A stretch of 53,191 nt of DNA, taken from assembly GCA_913045115.1 (NCBI GenBank), contig CAJWPJ010000006.1:1-53191 (forward strand). Reading direction: 5' to 3'. The number at the start of each line of letters is the position of its first letter. Within the stretch, counting starts at the first letter, position 1. The position numbers and the translations under genes were made by a program. Source of the stretch: an uncultured Gammaproteobacteria bacterium. GTDB lineage: Bacteria > Pseudomonadota > Gammaproteobacteria > GCA-002705445 > GCA-002716945. The notes below the pieces were generated by a model. It ran no database searches. It had not been told where the DNA came from and was given only the letters and a program-made list of their open reading frames with translations. Shown piece by piece: positions 40,197 through 48,785 of this stretch.

Positions 40197-41078
40197 TTAA
40201 GAGATGGAATTGGCTAGCTTAATTCCAAATAATATTATCAAAAGGCCAAAAATATAATTCCAGCTAAATTGATCGTTTAGAATAATAATCCCAAATAAAA
40301 TAGCCCATAATGGTATTAGAAAGTTCATCATAGAAATGAATGATGCTCCTTCTGTTTGTAAAATTTGAAAATAAATAATCGTGGCTATAGCTGTACATAC
40401 AATTCCAAGCAGTAATATGTTCATATCAAAAAGGAGTTCGGAGTAACTAGGTTTAGATTGATCTATAAATACTAAATAAATCGTCATAAAAAAGGTTGCA
40501 AATAAAATTGTGCCAGTAGAAGCGCTTAATGGGTCTGTCATTTTATATTTCTTTCCATATATCGCAGCAAATGCATAAAGAGTTGCGCCTAATATTACTA
40601 ATAATTGGGATTCTAATGTTTCACTGATTGAGTTGTTTATAAATAGGTCGTCTCTATAAATCAATATAAAAACGCCTAAGAACGAGATTATAAAACCAAT
40701 AAATTTTTGTTTATTCATCTTCTCATCTTCTAAAAATACATGTGACAATAGTATTGTAGAGATCGGCATTGTCGCCATTAATATCCCAGCCATAGCACTA
40801 TCTATATTTTTTTGGCCGGTGATAATTGCTATGAAAGGTATTACAATTCCAATCAAACTCATGAATAAGTAATAATTTATTTGTGAAAAATTTATCGAAA
40901 ACTTTTTGTATAGGAAATATATCAATGCTACTAAAAATAATGATCCTGATATAAGTCTGCCCGCTACAATAACTTCAGGAGTGAAAGAATCTAAGGCCAT
41001 CTTATTCAAAGTAAAAGCCCCACCCCAGATGGCTGATAGTAAAATCAGTAGGAACCAGTTAGTTTTGACTAAATTCAT
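40197..41078 (-). CDS. EamA/DMT superfamily transporter
   Basis: WFLLILLSAIWGGAFTLNKMAL; multi-TM repeat architecture. Confidence 0.9.
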   Translation of the reverse strand: MNLVKTNWFLLILLSAIWGGAFTLNKMALDSFTPEVIVAGRLISGSLFLVALIYFLYKKFSINFSQINYYLFMSLIGIVIPFIAIITGQKNIDSAMAGILMATMPISTILLSHVFLEDEKMNKQKFIGFIISFLGVFILIYRDDLFINNSISETLESQLLVILGATLYAFAAIYGKKYKMTDPLSASTGTILFATFFMTIYLVFIDQSKPSYSELLFDMNILLLGIVCTAIATIIYFQILQTEGASFISMMNFLIPLWAILFGIIILNDQFSWNYIFGLLIILFGIKLANSIS

Positions 41079-41098
41079 GTTAATATTATAAAAAGCAT
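41079..41098. promoter_or_regulatory. 20-bp divergent intergenic region with overlapping -10-like elements on both strands
   Basis: Minus TATAAT(41085-41090)-ATTAAC-ATG; plus TATAAA(41087-41092)-AAGCAT-ATG. Confidence 0.5.
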
Positions 41099-41758
41099 AT
41101 GAAAATTTTATCTATAAATGTCTCTGAACCGCAAAAGGTCATTTTTAATGGTAAAGAGCTTATCACAAGTATTTACAAAAAGCCTGTTTCTAAAATAGTT
41201 CAAGTAACCTCACAAGGTATAGAGGGTGATAGACAGGCTGATTTAAGTGTCCATGGTGGTTACGATAAAGCAGTTTATGGATACTCCTATAATCACTACA
41301 AATTATGGGGAGAAAAATTAGGTAAAGAGTTTAATGATTTTGGTTTGGTAGGAGAAAATCTTACCATTGACAATTTTGATGAAAATGAGATAAATATTGG
41401 AGATAGATTTAAGATAAATGATTGTGTTTTGCAGGTCAGTCAACCTAGAATACCTTGTTATAAAATCGGCATTAAAATGAATAGTAGAGATTTCCCTAAA
41501 ATGTTTTCTCAATCAGGTTTGCTAGGAAGTTACTTCAGAGTCATTGAGGAAGGTAAGATTGAAAATGGAAATGAAATCCAGAAAGTGCATTCTGAAGAAA
41601 ACTCGATGAGCATAATGGATATTGCATCTATATTATTCGTTGATATAAAAAATATTGACCTGATGAAAAAAGCACTCGACATTAAGCCTTTAACTGAAGA
41701 GATCAAAGAAAAGTTCAGGGAAAGATTAATGAAACTAGGTGACTTTTCATCCCTTTAA
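41099..41758 (+). CDS. MOSC-domain protein (YiiM-like)
   Basis: GIEGDRQADLSVHGGYDKAVYGYSYNHY...FGLVGENLTI...QVSQPRIPCYKI. Confidence 0.92.
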   Translation: MKILSINVSEPQKVIFNGKELITSIYKKPVSKIVQVTSQGIEGDRQADLSVHGGYDKAVYGYSYNHYKLWGEKLGKEFNDFGLVGENLTIDNFDENEINIGDRFKINDCVLQVSQPRIPCYKIGIKMNSRDFPKMFSQSGLLGSYFRVIEEGKIENGNEIQKVHSEENSMSIMDIASILFVDIKNIDLMKKALDIKPLTEEIKEKFRERLMKLGDFSSL

Positions 41759-41761
41759 ATC

Positions 41762-41983
41762 ATGATCAAGCGTCAAAATCTGAAGGTCGTTGAAAACACA
41801 GAAACAAAAGTTTCATGTGCAGGTGATGAGAAATCAGGAAAACATCCACTTGTATATCTGACCATAAAAGATGGAAGTGCAGAATGTTATTACTGTGGTA
41901 AAATGTTCGTTACTAAAGAAACGCATGAGAGATATCTCAGCAAAATAAGGAAGAAGTTTAAGAAAACTAGTAAAAATGTTTAA
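41762..41983 (+). CDS. CHCC-type zinc-finger protein
   Basis: KVSCAGDEKSGKHPLVYLTIKDGSAECYYCGKMFV. Confidence 0.85.
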   Translation: MIKRQNLKVVENTETKVSCAGDEKSGKHPLVYLTIKDGSAECYYCGKMFVTKETHERYLSKIRKKFKKTSKNV

Positions 41984-42431
41984 AAAGAGAGAGACAATAA
42001 AGCAAGTTGAGGAAAGCAATGATCTTGCACCTAAATTTGATGAAAATGGTTTTATTCCCGTAGTCACGACTGACGCAAAAACAGGTGTTGTGTTGATGCA
42101 CGCATACATGAATGAAGAGGCACTAAAAAAAACTATCACCACAAAAGAGGCGCACTACTATAGCAGAAGTCGTAAGTGCTTATGGCACAAGGGGGCTACT
42201 AGCGGATTAATACAAGACGTTAAGAATATATTCATCGATGATGATCAAGACTGTGTTTGGCTAAATGTCTTAGTCAGAGGTGAAGCGAGTTGTCATGTAG
42301 GCTATAAGTCTTGTTTTTACAGAGAAATTGACACAAGTGCTAAACAACTTGAGCTAAAGTTTGTTGAGGACGAGAAGATATTTGATCCAGACGAAGTGTA
42401 TGGAGATGCTCCAAATCCTACTATTTTATAA
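41976..42431 (+). CDS. hisI: Phosphoribosyl-AMP cyclohydrolase
   Basis: GVVLMHAYMNEEALKKTITTKEAHYYSRSRKCLWHKGATSG...GEASCHVGYKSCFYRE. Confidence 0.93.
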   Translation: MFKKRETIKQVEESNDLAPKFDENGFIPVVTTDAKTGVVLMHAYMNEEALKKTITTKEAHYYSRSRKCLWHKGATSGLIQDVKNIFIDDDQDCVWLNVLVRGEASCHVGYKSCFYREIDTSAKQLELKFVEDEKIFDPDEVYGDAPNPTIL

Positions 42432-42653
42432 ATTTAAGTTTTTAACGAAAAAATTAGCAAAAAGTCCCAATAGATAGAGTGTTATCCCCAGATAAATGAT
42501 ACCCAGTGACATTGATGAGAAAAAATATATTATTGAAGGAATGGGACTATATTGTGAAAAGTATCCATGCGTAAAATGTATAAAAATTAATAATGGTACA
42601 GCAATTAAGGACCCGTGTAGTATATTTTTAATTATGCTTTTAATAAATTCCAC
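42426..42653 (-). CDS. Small integral membrane protein (GTG start)
   Basis: 75-aa ORF, two hydrophobic segments. Confidence 0.5.
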   Translation of the reverse strand: MEFIKSIIKNILHGSLIAVPLLIFIHFTHGYFSQYSPIPSIIYFFSSMSLGIIYLGITLYLLGLFANFFVKNLNL

Positions 42654-42664
42654 AGCTTTACTCT

Positions 42665-43426
42665 ATGTCTAAAATCAGTATAACAAAAAAAATAGCTTGG
42701 TCACTTATTTTAAAAATTAATGCTGAAAATATAAATAAGAATAATTTAGTGAGAATTAACGAAACTATATGTGAAAATGAGATAAATATATCTTATGACA
42801 GAAAACATAATCATATAGAAGAATCAAATTTAATTTTGAATGAGGAAATAAGTGATTTATTTAATATTTTCTTACCTATTGTATGCTCAAATAAAAAAAC
42901 TCAGTTTATTGCGCATATCGCACAGTCACTCGATGGATTTATTGCTACAGATGCTGGGGAATCAAAGTATATAAGTGGCAAGCACAACATTGAACATATT
43001 CATCGATTAAGGGCGATTTCTGATGTCATCATCGTAGGAGCAAATACTTACATTGAAGATAAACCTAAACTTAATACTCGACTTGTAGAAGGGAATAGTC
43101 CGATAATATATATTTTTGATCCAAAAAAAGTCCTAAAAAAAATGAAAGTGCCGTCCGAAATTAATGTGATCAATGACATGAATCTTATAAAGAGCGAATT
43201 GAATAGATATAAAACTATCTATGTGGAGGGTGGTGGGAAAACAATCTCTCAATTCATGAAAAAAAATATCCTAGATCGTATCCACATTTGCTTATGTCCT
43301 ATTATTCTTGGTGGTGGTAGGCCATCATTTATTCAAGATAATTATGTAAGCATAAATGATTTGAAATCACATCACGCTCAATATTATAAAATGGGTAGTG
43401 ATGTTTTATTAGATCTTAAGATTTAA
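42665..43426 (+). CDS. RibD C-terminal / DHFR-fold reductase with ~80-aa N-terminal extension
   Basis: FIAHIAQSLDGFIATDAGESKYISG...VIIVGANTYIEDKPKLNTR...TIYVEGGGKTISQFMKKNILDRIHICLCPIILGGGRPSF. Confidence 0.85.
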   Translation: MSKISITKKIAWSLILKINAENINKNNLVRINETICENEINISYDRKHNHIEESNLILNEEISDLFNIFLPIVCSNKKTQFIAHIAQSLDGFIATDAGESKYISGKHNIEHIHRLRAISDVIIVGANTYIEDKPKLNTRLVEGNSPIIYIFDPKKVLKKMKVPSEINVINDMNLIKSELNRYKTIYVEGGGKTISQFMKKNILDRIHICLCPIILGGGRPSFIQDNYVSINDLKSHHAQYYKMGSDVLLDLKI

Positions 43427-44294
43427 GTGCCTTTCGTGTAAAAAAGAAATATACTCCTGGAAGCGAACAAAGTAGGTTGCATATTCCATAAACTATAGCA
43501 ACAGTGACGCTTGCCGATACAGATAAGCCTAGTAGAAAAGATATTGCTAAAGCAGTTGTCTCTCTTATACCCCAGCCACCTATACTCACAGGAAGAGCCA
43601 TTGAAAATAGGATAATTGGGGCAAATACAAAAAAACTTATCAAATCAATATTTAAATTAAGTGAATATGCACAAACTATATACGTTGTTATATAAGTCAT
43701 AACAATAATCAGAGACATTAAAAAATGTCTGTATAGACGTTTTCCAGTGAAAATATATTTGAAGTTAACAAGATATTTATTCTTTTTTTGATAGAAAAAT
43801 ATCAGCTTTATAAAAATAAAGATAACGGTGATAAGTATCAGCAGATAAATTGATGCCTGATATTTTTGATTCACTATAAAGAAAACTTGAAGTGATAATA
43901 TGAATGTAACAATAAGAGCAATTTGACCAGATAACCTCTCAAAAATTACTGATTGAAGTGATTTAATTAAGTTACCACTATTCTTGTTGTTTATCTTGAT
44001 ATTTAATGTCCTATAAATATCACCAACAATACCTGTTGGTAAAATATTATTCATAAATCCAGCAATATAATAATATCTAAGGGCATCCCCATAATTTATC
44101 ATAGAGTGATTTTTTTTTGCTATGTAACACCATCTCCATGCAGATAATGTATATTGAATAAAACTTATTAATAACACAAGTGGCAAGAAAACAAGATCTA
44201 TATCTTTTACTATTATAGTAATTTCATTCCCATATATAATAATGATGTAAGCCATCAACATCACAGAAAGAATAGATTTTAATAATTTACTCAC
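43416..44294 (-). CDS. Flippase-like membrane protein (LPG synthase TM region / UPF0104 family)
   Basis: Multi-TM; LSAWRWCYIAKKN...YYIAGFMNNILPTGIVGDIYRTLNI...ALPVSIGGWGIRETTALAISFLLGLS. Confidence 0.85.
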   Translation of the reverse strand: MSKLLKSILSVMLMAYIIIIYGNEITIIVKDIDLVFLPLVLLISFIQYTLSAWRWCYIAKKNHSMINYGDALRYYYIAGFMNNILPTGIVGDIYRTLNIKINNKNSGNLIKSLQSVIFERLSGQIALIVTFILSLQVFFIVNQKYQASIYLLILITVIFIFIKLIFFYQKKNKYLVNFKYIFTGKRLYRHFLMSLIIVMTYITTYIVCAYSLNLNIDLISFFVFAPIILFSMALPVSIGGWGIRETTALAISFLLGLSVSASVTVAIVYGICNLLCSLPGVYFFFTRKALKS

Positions 44295-45166
44295 TTTTTG
44301 AAAATTAATAAGTCCTTATGACCTACATGTACTTTTATTTTTTTATTAAGTATCTGATCAAGCTTTTCGGTATACCATATCTTCAACATTGATCTATCAA
44401 TGCCCTCCATATGATACAAAGTTTTTTTTATATCTAATATATATCTTTTTAAGAATAATATATCTTGATTAGATTTATTACTTACAACCCATGGAGAGTC
44501 AGCTGTCTTTACTGTATAGCCTAATTTTTTTGCTCTCTGTGTTACGAAAGAAATCGACTTGTAGCCTAATGCTTTTCCAAATCCTTTATCTGACATCTGA
44601 TGATTGTTGAAAAAAGATGTAATATATTTATCAAACGGGTGACTTTTTTTCCATTTAATGGTGCCATCAAAACACAGCGAGTAAAATAATATATTTTTTT
44701 TCTCAATTTTTTTTAGTGAAGTATCAATCGATGACTTGGACATTAAATCTAAAGCCGCGGAATAACTGATAACATATGTGTCTAAATCTTTCATCTGATA
44801 AGTATCACAATCAGCTTTCTTGATCTTCACATTAGATTTTTTTTGTAAAGCATCGCTTATGACTAGATTCAGATTGTTAGTATTTGATTTTATTGTAAAA
44901 ATATTTTTCAAATAGCGTCGCATGTTACTCTTAATTGATTTGAGTAAATTCATATCATTATCAATGAGTATAGTATCTGTAAATAATAATCCTCGCTTAA
45001 GAGTCCATATCAAAAAGCTACCTGAACCCGTGCACATATCAACTAATCTATAATTATTGCTAGCATTTTGTTTTTTCATAAAGTCAATCAAAATTGTACT
45101 TCTTGCTAAATCATCGTAATGAATTCGCATATTGATCCATGATTTGCTGAATTTATTGTCCATCAA
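44291..45166 (-). CDS. SAM-dependent methyltransferase-like protein
   Basis: YRLVDMCTGSGSFLIWTLKRG motif I; LDTYVISYSAALDLM. Confidence 0.75.
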   Translation of the reverse strand: MMDNKFSKSWINMRIHYDDLARSTILIDFMKKQNASNNYRLVDMCTGSGSFLIWTLKRGLLFTDTILIDNDMNLLKSIKSNMRRYLKNIFTIKSNTNNLNLVISDALQKKSNVKIKKADCDTYQMKDLDTYVISYSAALDLMSKSSIDTSLKKIEKKNILFYSLCFDGTIKWKKSHPFDKYITSFFNNHQMSDKGFGKALGYKSISFVTQRAKKLGYTVKTADSPWVVSNKSNQDILFLKRYILDIKKTLYHMEGIDRSMLKIWYTEKLDQILNKKIKVHVGHKDLLIFKK

Positions 45167-46142
45167 GTACCTGCTTAAATTTAAAACCTACTTCTTTCCA
45201 TCTAGTAGACCGTTCATTTTGACGTACTGTTTGGTCGCGAAATAAGTCTTCGATTGCCTTTGCTATCTCTTGGCAATTATCAACATTTACGTATTTTCGT
45301 TTAAAACCTTTTAAGTTTTCCCTAAACACAGGCAGATCTGAGACAACTACAGGTAATCCTAATGTCGCTGCCTCCACATTTGCCATACCATATCCCTCAT
45401 AATGACTCAGACAAATATATATTTGCGACTCCAGAAGTATTTTAATTAAATTATTATTGTCTTCTATCTGGCCAAGAAACTTTACTCTGTGACTAAGATT
45501 CAAATCATCTATAAGATTGTAGAGAGAATGTGTGTAAGGGTCGCTTTTTTTGTATTTTCCAACAATTGATAAATTCCATTTTTCATCTAAGTAGGTCAGT
45601 GTTTTTATACAAGATTCTATATTTTTTCTTGGAATGATAGATCCAACACATATAAGATTATAGCCATGTTTTTTATCATGATTGTTTTTGAAGTAATCTT
45701 CATCAACACCGGGATGGACGACATCTATAAATTTTTTATTATTCAACATCCTTTGGACAGTTTTTTTCATAGTTTTGCTCACCGTAATTAGACTATGTGC
45801 TTCTGAAAATATTTTTCTTTCCTTTAGTTTAAGTGCTATGTCACCATATTTATTTTTCTCATATGAAACAGGGTGATGTATCAAAATAATTACTCGATAT
45901 TTTCTGACAAGGTTATTAAATACAGAATACATCTTAGCTGCTATCAAGCCATCTATAATAATAATTGAGTCTTTAGGTATTTTGTATATAGTGTTCAAAA
46001 AGTTCAACATAGTTAATGATGAACTAGAAGGATATATATTTGTTACTTTAAAACCTATTTGATAAAGGTAACTGAGTATATTTTGATCATATTTATTACC
46101 TCCACTAATACTATTCAGGTCTGGCGTAATGAAGTAATTCAC
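45153..46142 (-). CDS. Family 4 glycosyltransferase
   Basis: LITVSKTMKKTVQRML...NLICVGSIIPRKNIESCIKTL...LSHYEGYGMANVEAATLGLPVVVSDLPVFREN. Confidence 0.9.
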   Translation of the reverse strand: MNYFITPDLNSISGGNKYDQNILSYLYQIGFKVTNIYPSSSSLTMLNFLNTIYKIPKDSIIIIDGLIAAKMYSVFNNLVRKYRVIILIHHPVSYEKNKYGDIALKLKERKIFSEAHSLITVSKTMKKTVQRMLNNKKFIDVVHPGVDEDYFKNNHDKKHGYNLICVGSIIPRKNIESCIKTLTYLDEKWNLSIVGKYKKSDPYTHSLYNLIDDLNLSHRVKFLGQIEDNNNLIKILLESQIYICLSHYEGYGMANVEAATLGLPVVVSDLPVFRENLKGFKRKYVNVDNCQEIAKAIEDLFRDQTVRQNERSTRWKEVGFKFKQVLDGQ

Positions 46143-46143
46143 A

Positions 46144-46536
46144 TTAAATGTTTTTAGTATATGATGCTGAGGCCAAGTGATTTTCTTTAAGCGTTATTTT
46201 GATTGAGGAAAGTTTTTTTACAGGGAATTCTCTAGACTCAAGTTCATAAATAATATCCTCAGTAAATTTTTTTGCCATGAACTCTGTTGTTGTAATGTTT
46301 CCTTTAAGATCCTCTATATCATCAAGATTTTTATAATTATATTTTGATATTACACTTTTGAGAACATCTGTTGCAAGACCGATATCAATAATTATGTTTT
46401 TTTCGATTAGATCTTTAGATAATATCATGAGATCAATAATATATGTTGTCCCATGCAAGTTCTTTGCAGGTCCAAAAAAATCATCTCCCAAACTATGGGC
46501 AATAAAACAATAGTCTCTTATTTTTAATTCATACAT
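46144..46536 (-). CDS. PTPS/QueD-fold paralog with altered active site
   Basis: FIAHSLGDDFFGPAKNLHGTTYIID; ITTTEFMAKKFTEDI; SSIKITLKENHLASASY aligns with PTPS fold, but catalytic Cys and HGH are not conserved. Confidence 0.8.
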   Translation of the reverse strand: MYELKIRDYCFIAHSLGDDFFGPAKNLHGTTYIIDLMILSKDLIEKNIIIDIGLATDVLKSVISKYNYKNLDDIEDLKGNITTTEFMAKKFTEDIIYELESREFPVKKLSSIKITLKENHLASASYTKNI

Positions 46537-47504
46537 TAGTATCTAACCACTTTACATAAGCCTCTTGTATATTCTTCCTCAAAGAAGTTTGGTAAATCTT
46601 TTAATAGGATTTCATTACTATCAAGTAATAAATCTAAATCTCTGTCGTCTAACATGCTTAATGCAAGAGACCTTCTTTTTAGATTATCAAATTTTCTTAA
46701 TTTATATGATGCCATATTACCAACTTGTGAAAAAATTATGTTTAATCTTCGCGAAAAACAATTCTCACCCATTTTTATCTTTGATTGCTGCTTGCCATAC
46801 CAGCTAAGTACACAAACTTTGGTATCTAGATCAGTATAATCAAATATTTGTTCTAGAGCAGTAATGTTGCCTGAACACTCATATATGATATCAGCATTTT
46901 TAATATTGTCCGTATTGTCTTCAAAAGTTATGCCTAGTCTGTTACATAAACTTCTTTTTTTTACATCTTTGTCAATGATTATAATTTCGATACCAAATGT
47001 TTTGGAAAGGACATAGGCCATTAAAAGACCAACGATTCCAGCACCTATTACATAAACCTTATCTCCTATGGATGGCTTACTATCCCACATAGCATTGATA
47101 GCTGTTTCCATATTTGCTGTAAGTAACGCTCTTCTGACGGGAATTGTCTCAGGGATTACAGTGACTAATGATGAATCGATGATGTATTTAGACTGATGTG
47201 GATACATGGTGTATACCATCTTATCTAGAAAGTCCTTTGAACCTTTAATGACTTTACCTACATTCAAATAGCCGTATTTGACTCGTGTGTTGAATGAGCC
47301 CTCTTGGTGTGGAGCTTTCATGAATTTAAATTGATTAGATGGAACCTGTGAGTCAAAAACAATTTTCTCTGTTCCATAGCTTATACCAGTATAAAAAGTC
47401 TTAATGAGTAATTCATCTCTATCAAGTGTATTTTTTAATGATTCAGTTTCAATACTCCCCTTTTTTTTAGAAACCCAAAATGATTGTGCGGTATAATGAT
47501 CCAT
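46536..47504 (-). CDS. MDR-superfamily (alcohol-dehydrogenase-like) oxidoreductase
   Basis: TGISYGTEKIVF; KVYVIGAGIVGLLMAYVL (GxGxxG); IIYECSG. Confidence 0.85.
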   Translation of the reverse strand: MDHYTAQSFWVSKKKGSIETESLKNTLDRDELLIKTFYTGISYGTEKIVFDSQVPSNQFKFMKAPHQEGSFNTRVKYGYLNVGKVIKGSKDFLDKMVYTMYPHQSKYIIDSSLVTVIPETIPVRRALLTANMETAINAMWDSKPSIGDKVYVIGAGIVGLLMAYVLSKTFGIEIIIIDKDVKKRSLCNRLGITFEDNTDNIKNADIIYECSGNITALEQIFDYTDLDTKVCVLSWYGKQQSKIKMGENCFSRRLNIIFSQVGNMASYKLRKFDNLKRRSLALSMLDDRDLDLLLDSNEILLKDLPNFFEEEYTRGLCKVVRY

Positions 47505-47540
47505 AAATGGATTATAGCAAAAATATCTCAGGTAAATATG
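47470..47540. promoter_or_regulatory. Interlocked divergent promoter region: TATAAT on both strands, each inside the opposite gene; ATCCAT-AA-ATGGAT inverted repeat at start codons
   Basis: Minus TGCTATAAT(47511-47516)-CCATTT-ATG(47504); plus TATAAT(47492-47497)-9 nt-ATG(47507). Confidence 0.5.
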
Positions 47541-48217
47541 CTGGTTTGATGTTATTTTTTTTTAATGTAGCGTATCTATTATTATTAATAAGCACATTAA
47601 TGCCTTACGATTTGAAAAAGGAAATTCTCATTATTTCTATAGGGATAATGATATTTTTTTTTTCAATACTGACATTTGTTCTAAAAGTAACAGAAGTTGA
47701 TATTAATATTCCTAATACGATCACAAACTGTAGATTAGTTCTTAACATCTTTATTTTTATCTGTATCCTGAATATAGAGCTACATGATAGTTATAAAATA
47801 TTATTGCTTGTTTTATTGAGCTTATTGCTTGATGGAGTGGATGGATATTTATCTAGATACCTAAATCAAAGTACTGAATTTGGAAGAGTATTTGATCAAG
47901 AGGTTGATAATTTTTTAATATTCATCCTTGCATTTTCATTAATATATAACCACAATTTTAGTAGCATACTATTATGTGTCCCCTTCTATCGATACATATT
48001 CGTAATTTTAATTAGGCAAGGATTTATAAGTGGAGAGGATCTACCAGAATCCTTATTCAGAAAATCGATATGTGTTCTTACAATATTGGTATTAGCCTTA
48101 TGTAACTTTTATTTTTTTATTGAATCAGTTAGAGGTTTAATATATATAATTATTATATTAGTTTCATATTCTTTTATGAAAGATACAATTTATTTGTATA
48201 GGAGAAAAAATGTATAG
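47507..48217 (+). CDS. CDP-alcohol phosphatidyltransferase family protein
   Basis: DGVDGYLSRYLNQSTEFGRVFDQEVD matches DxxDGxx(A/S)R-x8-GxxxDxxxD; multi-TM. Confidence 0.88.
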   Translation: MDYSKNISGKYAGLMLFFFNVAYLLLLISTLMPYDLKKEILIISIGIMIFFFSILTFVLKVTEVDINIPNTITNCRLVLNIFIFICILNIELHDSYKILLLVLLSLLLDGVDGYLSRYLNQSTEFGRVFDQEVDNFLIFILAFSLIYNHNFSSILLCVPFYRYIFVILIRQGFISGEDLPESLFRKSICVLTILVLALCNFYFFIESVRGLIYIIIILVSYSFMKDTIYLYRRKNV

Positions 48218-48785
48218 AAAGATTTTAATACTTTTACTGTTCCCCCTTGTTGCTTATTCTTCTGTAGATAAGTACGTAATCGACAAAACTCACTTTGCTG
48301 TAGGATTTTTAGTTGAACATGTTGGTTATGCAAAAACTTTAGGAATGTTTCGAGAGATTGACGGCACTTACAGTCATGATACATCTAATAATACAATCAA
48401 TGATATTAACATTATCATAAAGACAGAAAGTGTTTTTACAAATCATAATAAAAGAGATGAACATCTCATGAGTCCTGACTTTTTAAATGTAGCAAAATAT
48501 CCAGAAATGATATTTACTGCAAATAATGTAGAAATTACTAATGACAAAACTATTATAAATGGTGAATTGACACTTCTTGGTGTTACTAAACCTCTAGTCC
48601 TAACAGGGACAATAAATAAAATGGCAAAATATCCCTTTGGTGGCATTATAAAGCCATACGTAATGGGTATTTCTGCACGAGGAGTAATTAAGAGATCAGA
48701 GCATGGTATGATGTACGCAATTAAAGATAATCTTGTTGGTGACGAAATAGAATTAATAATTGAATTTGAAGCAAGAAGACAATAA
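48210..48785 (+). CDS. YceI-like secreted lipocalin-fold protein
   Basis: Signal peptide; KYVIDKTHFAVGFLVEHVGYAKTLGMFREIDGTYSHD...LTLLGVTKPLVLTG. Confidence 0.92.
   Translation: MYRKILILLLFPLVAYSSVDKYVIDKTHFAVGFLVEHVGYAKTLGMFREIDGTYSHDTSNNTINDINIIIKTESVFTNHNKRDEHLMSPDFLNVAKYPEMIFTANNVEITNDKTIINGELTLLGVTKPLVLTGTINKMAKYPFGGIIKPYVMGISARGVIKRSEHGMMYAIKDNLVGDEIELIIEFEARRQ

Noticed and set aside
41834-42142. 102-aa minus-strand ORF opposite CHCC/hisI
   Set aside because: Antisense to two recognisable conserved genes.
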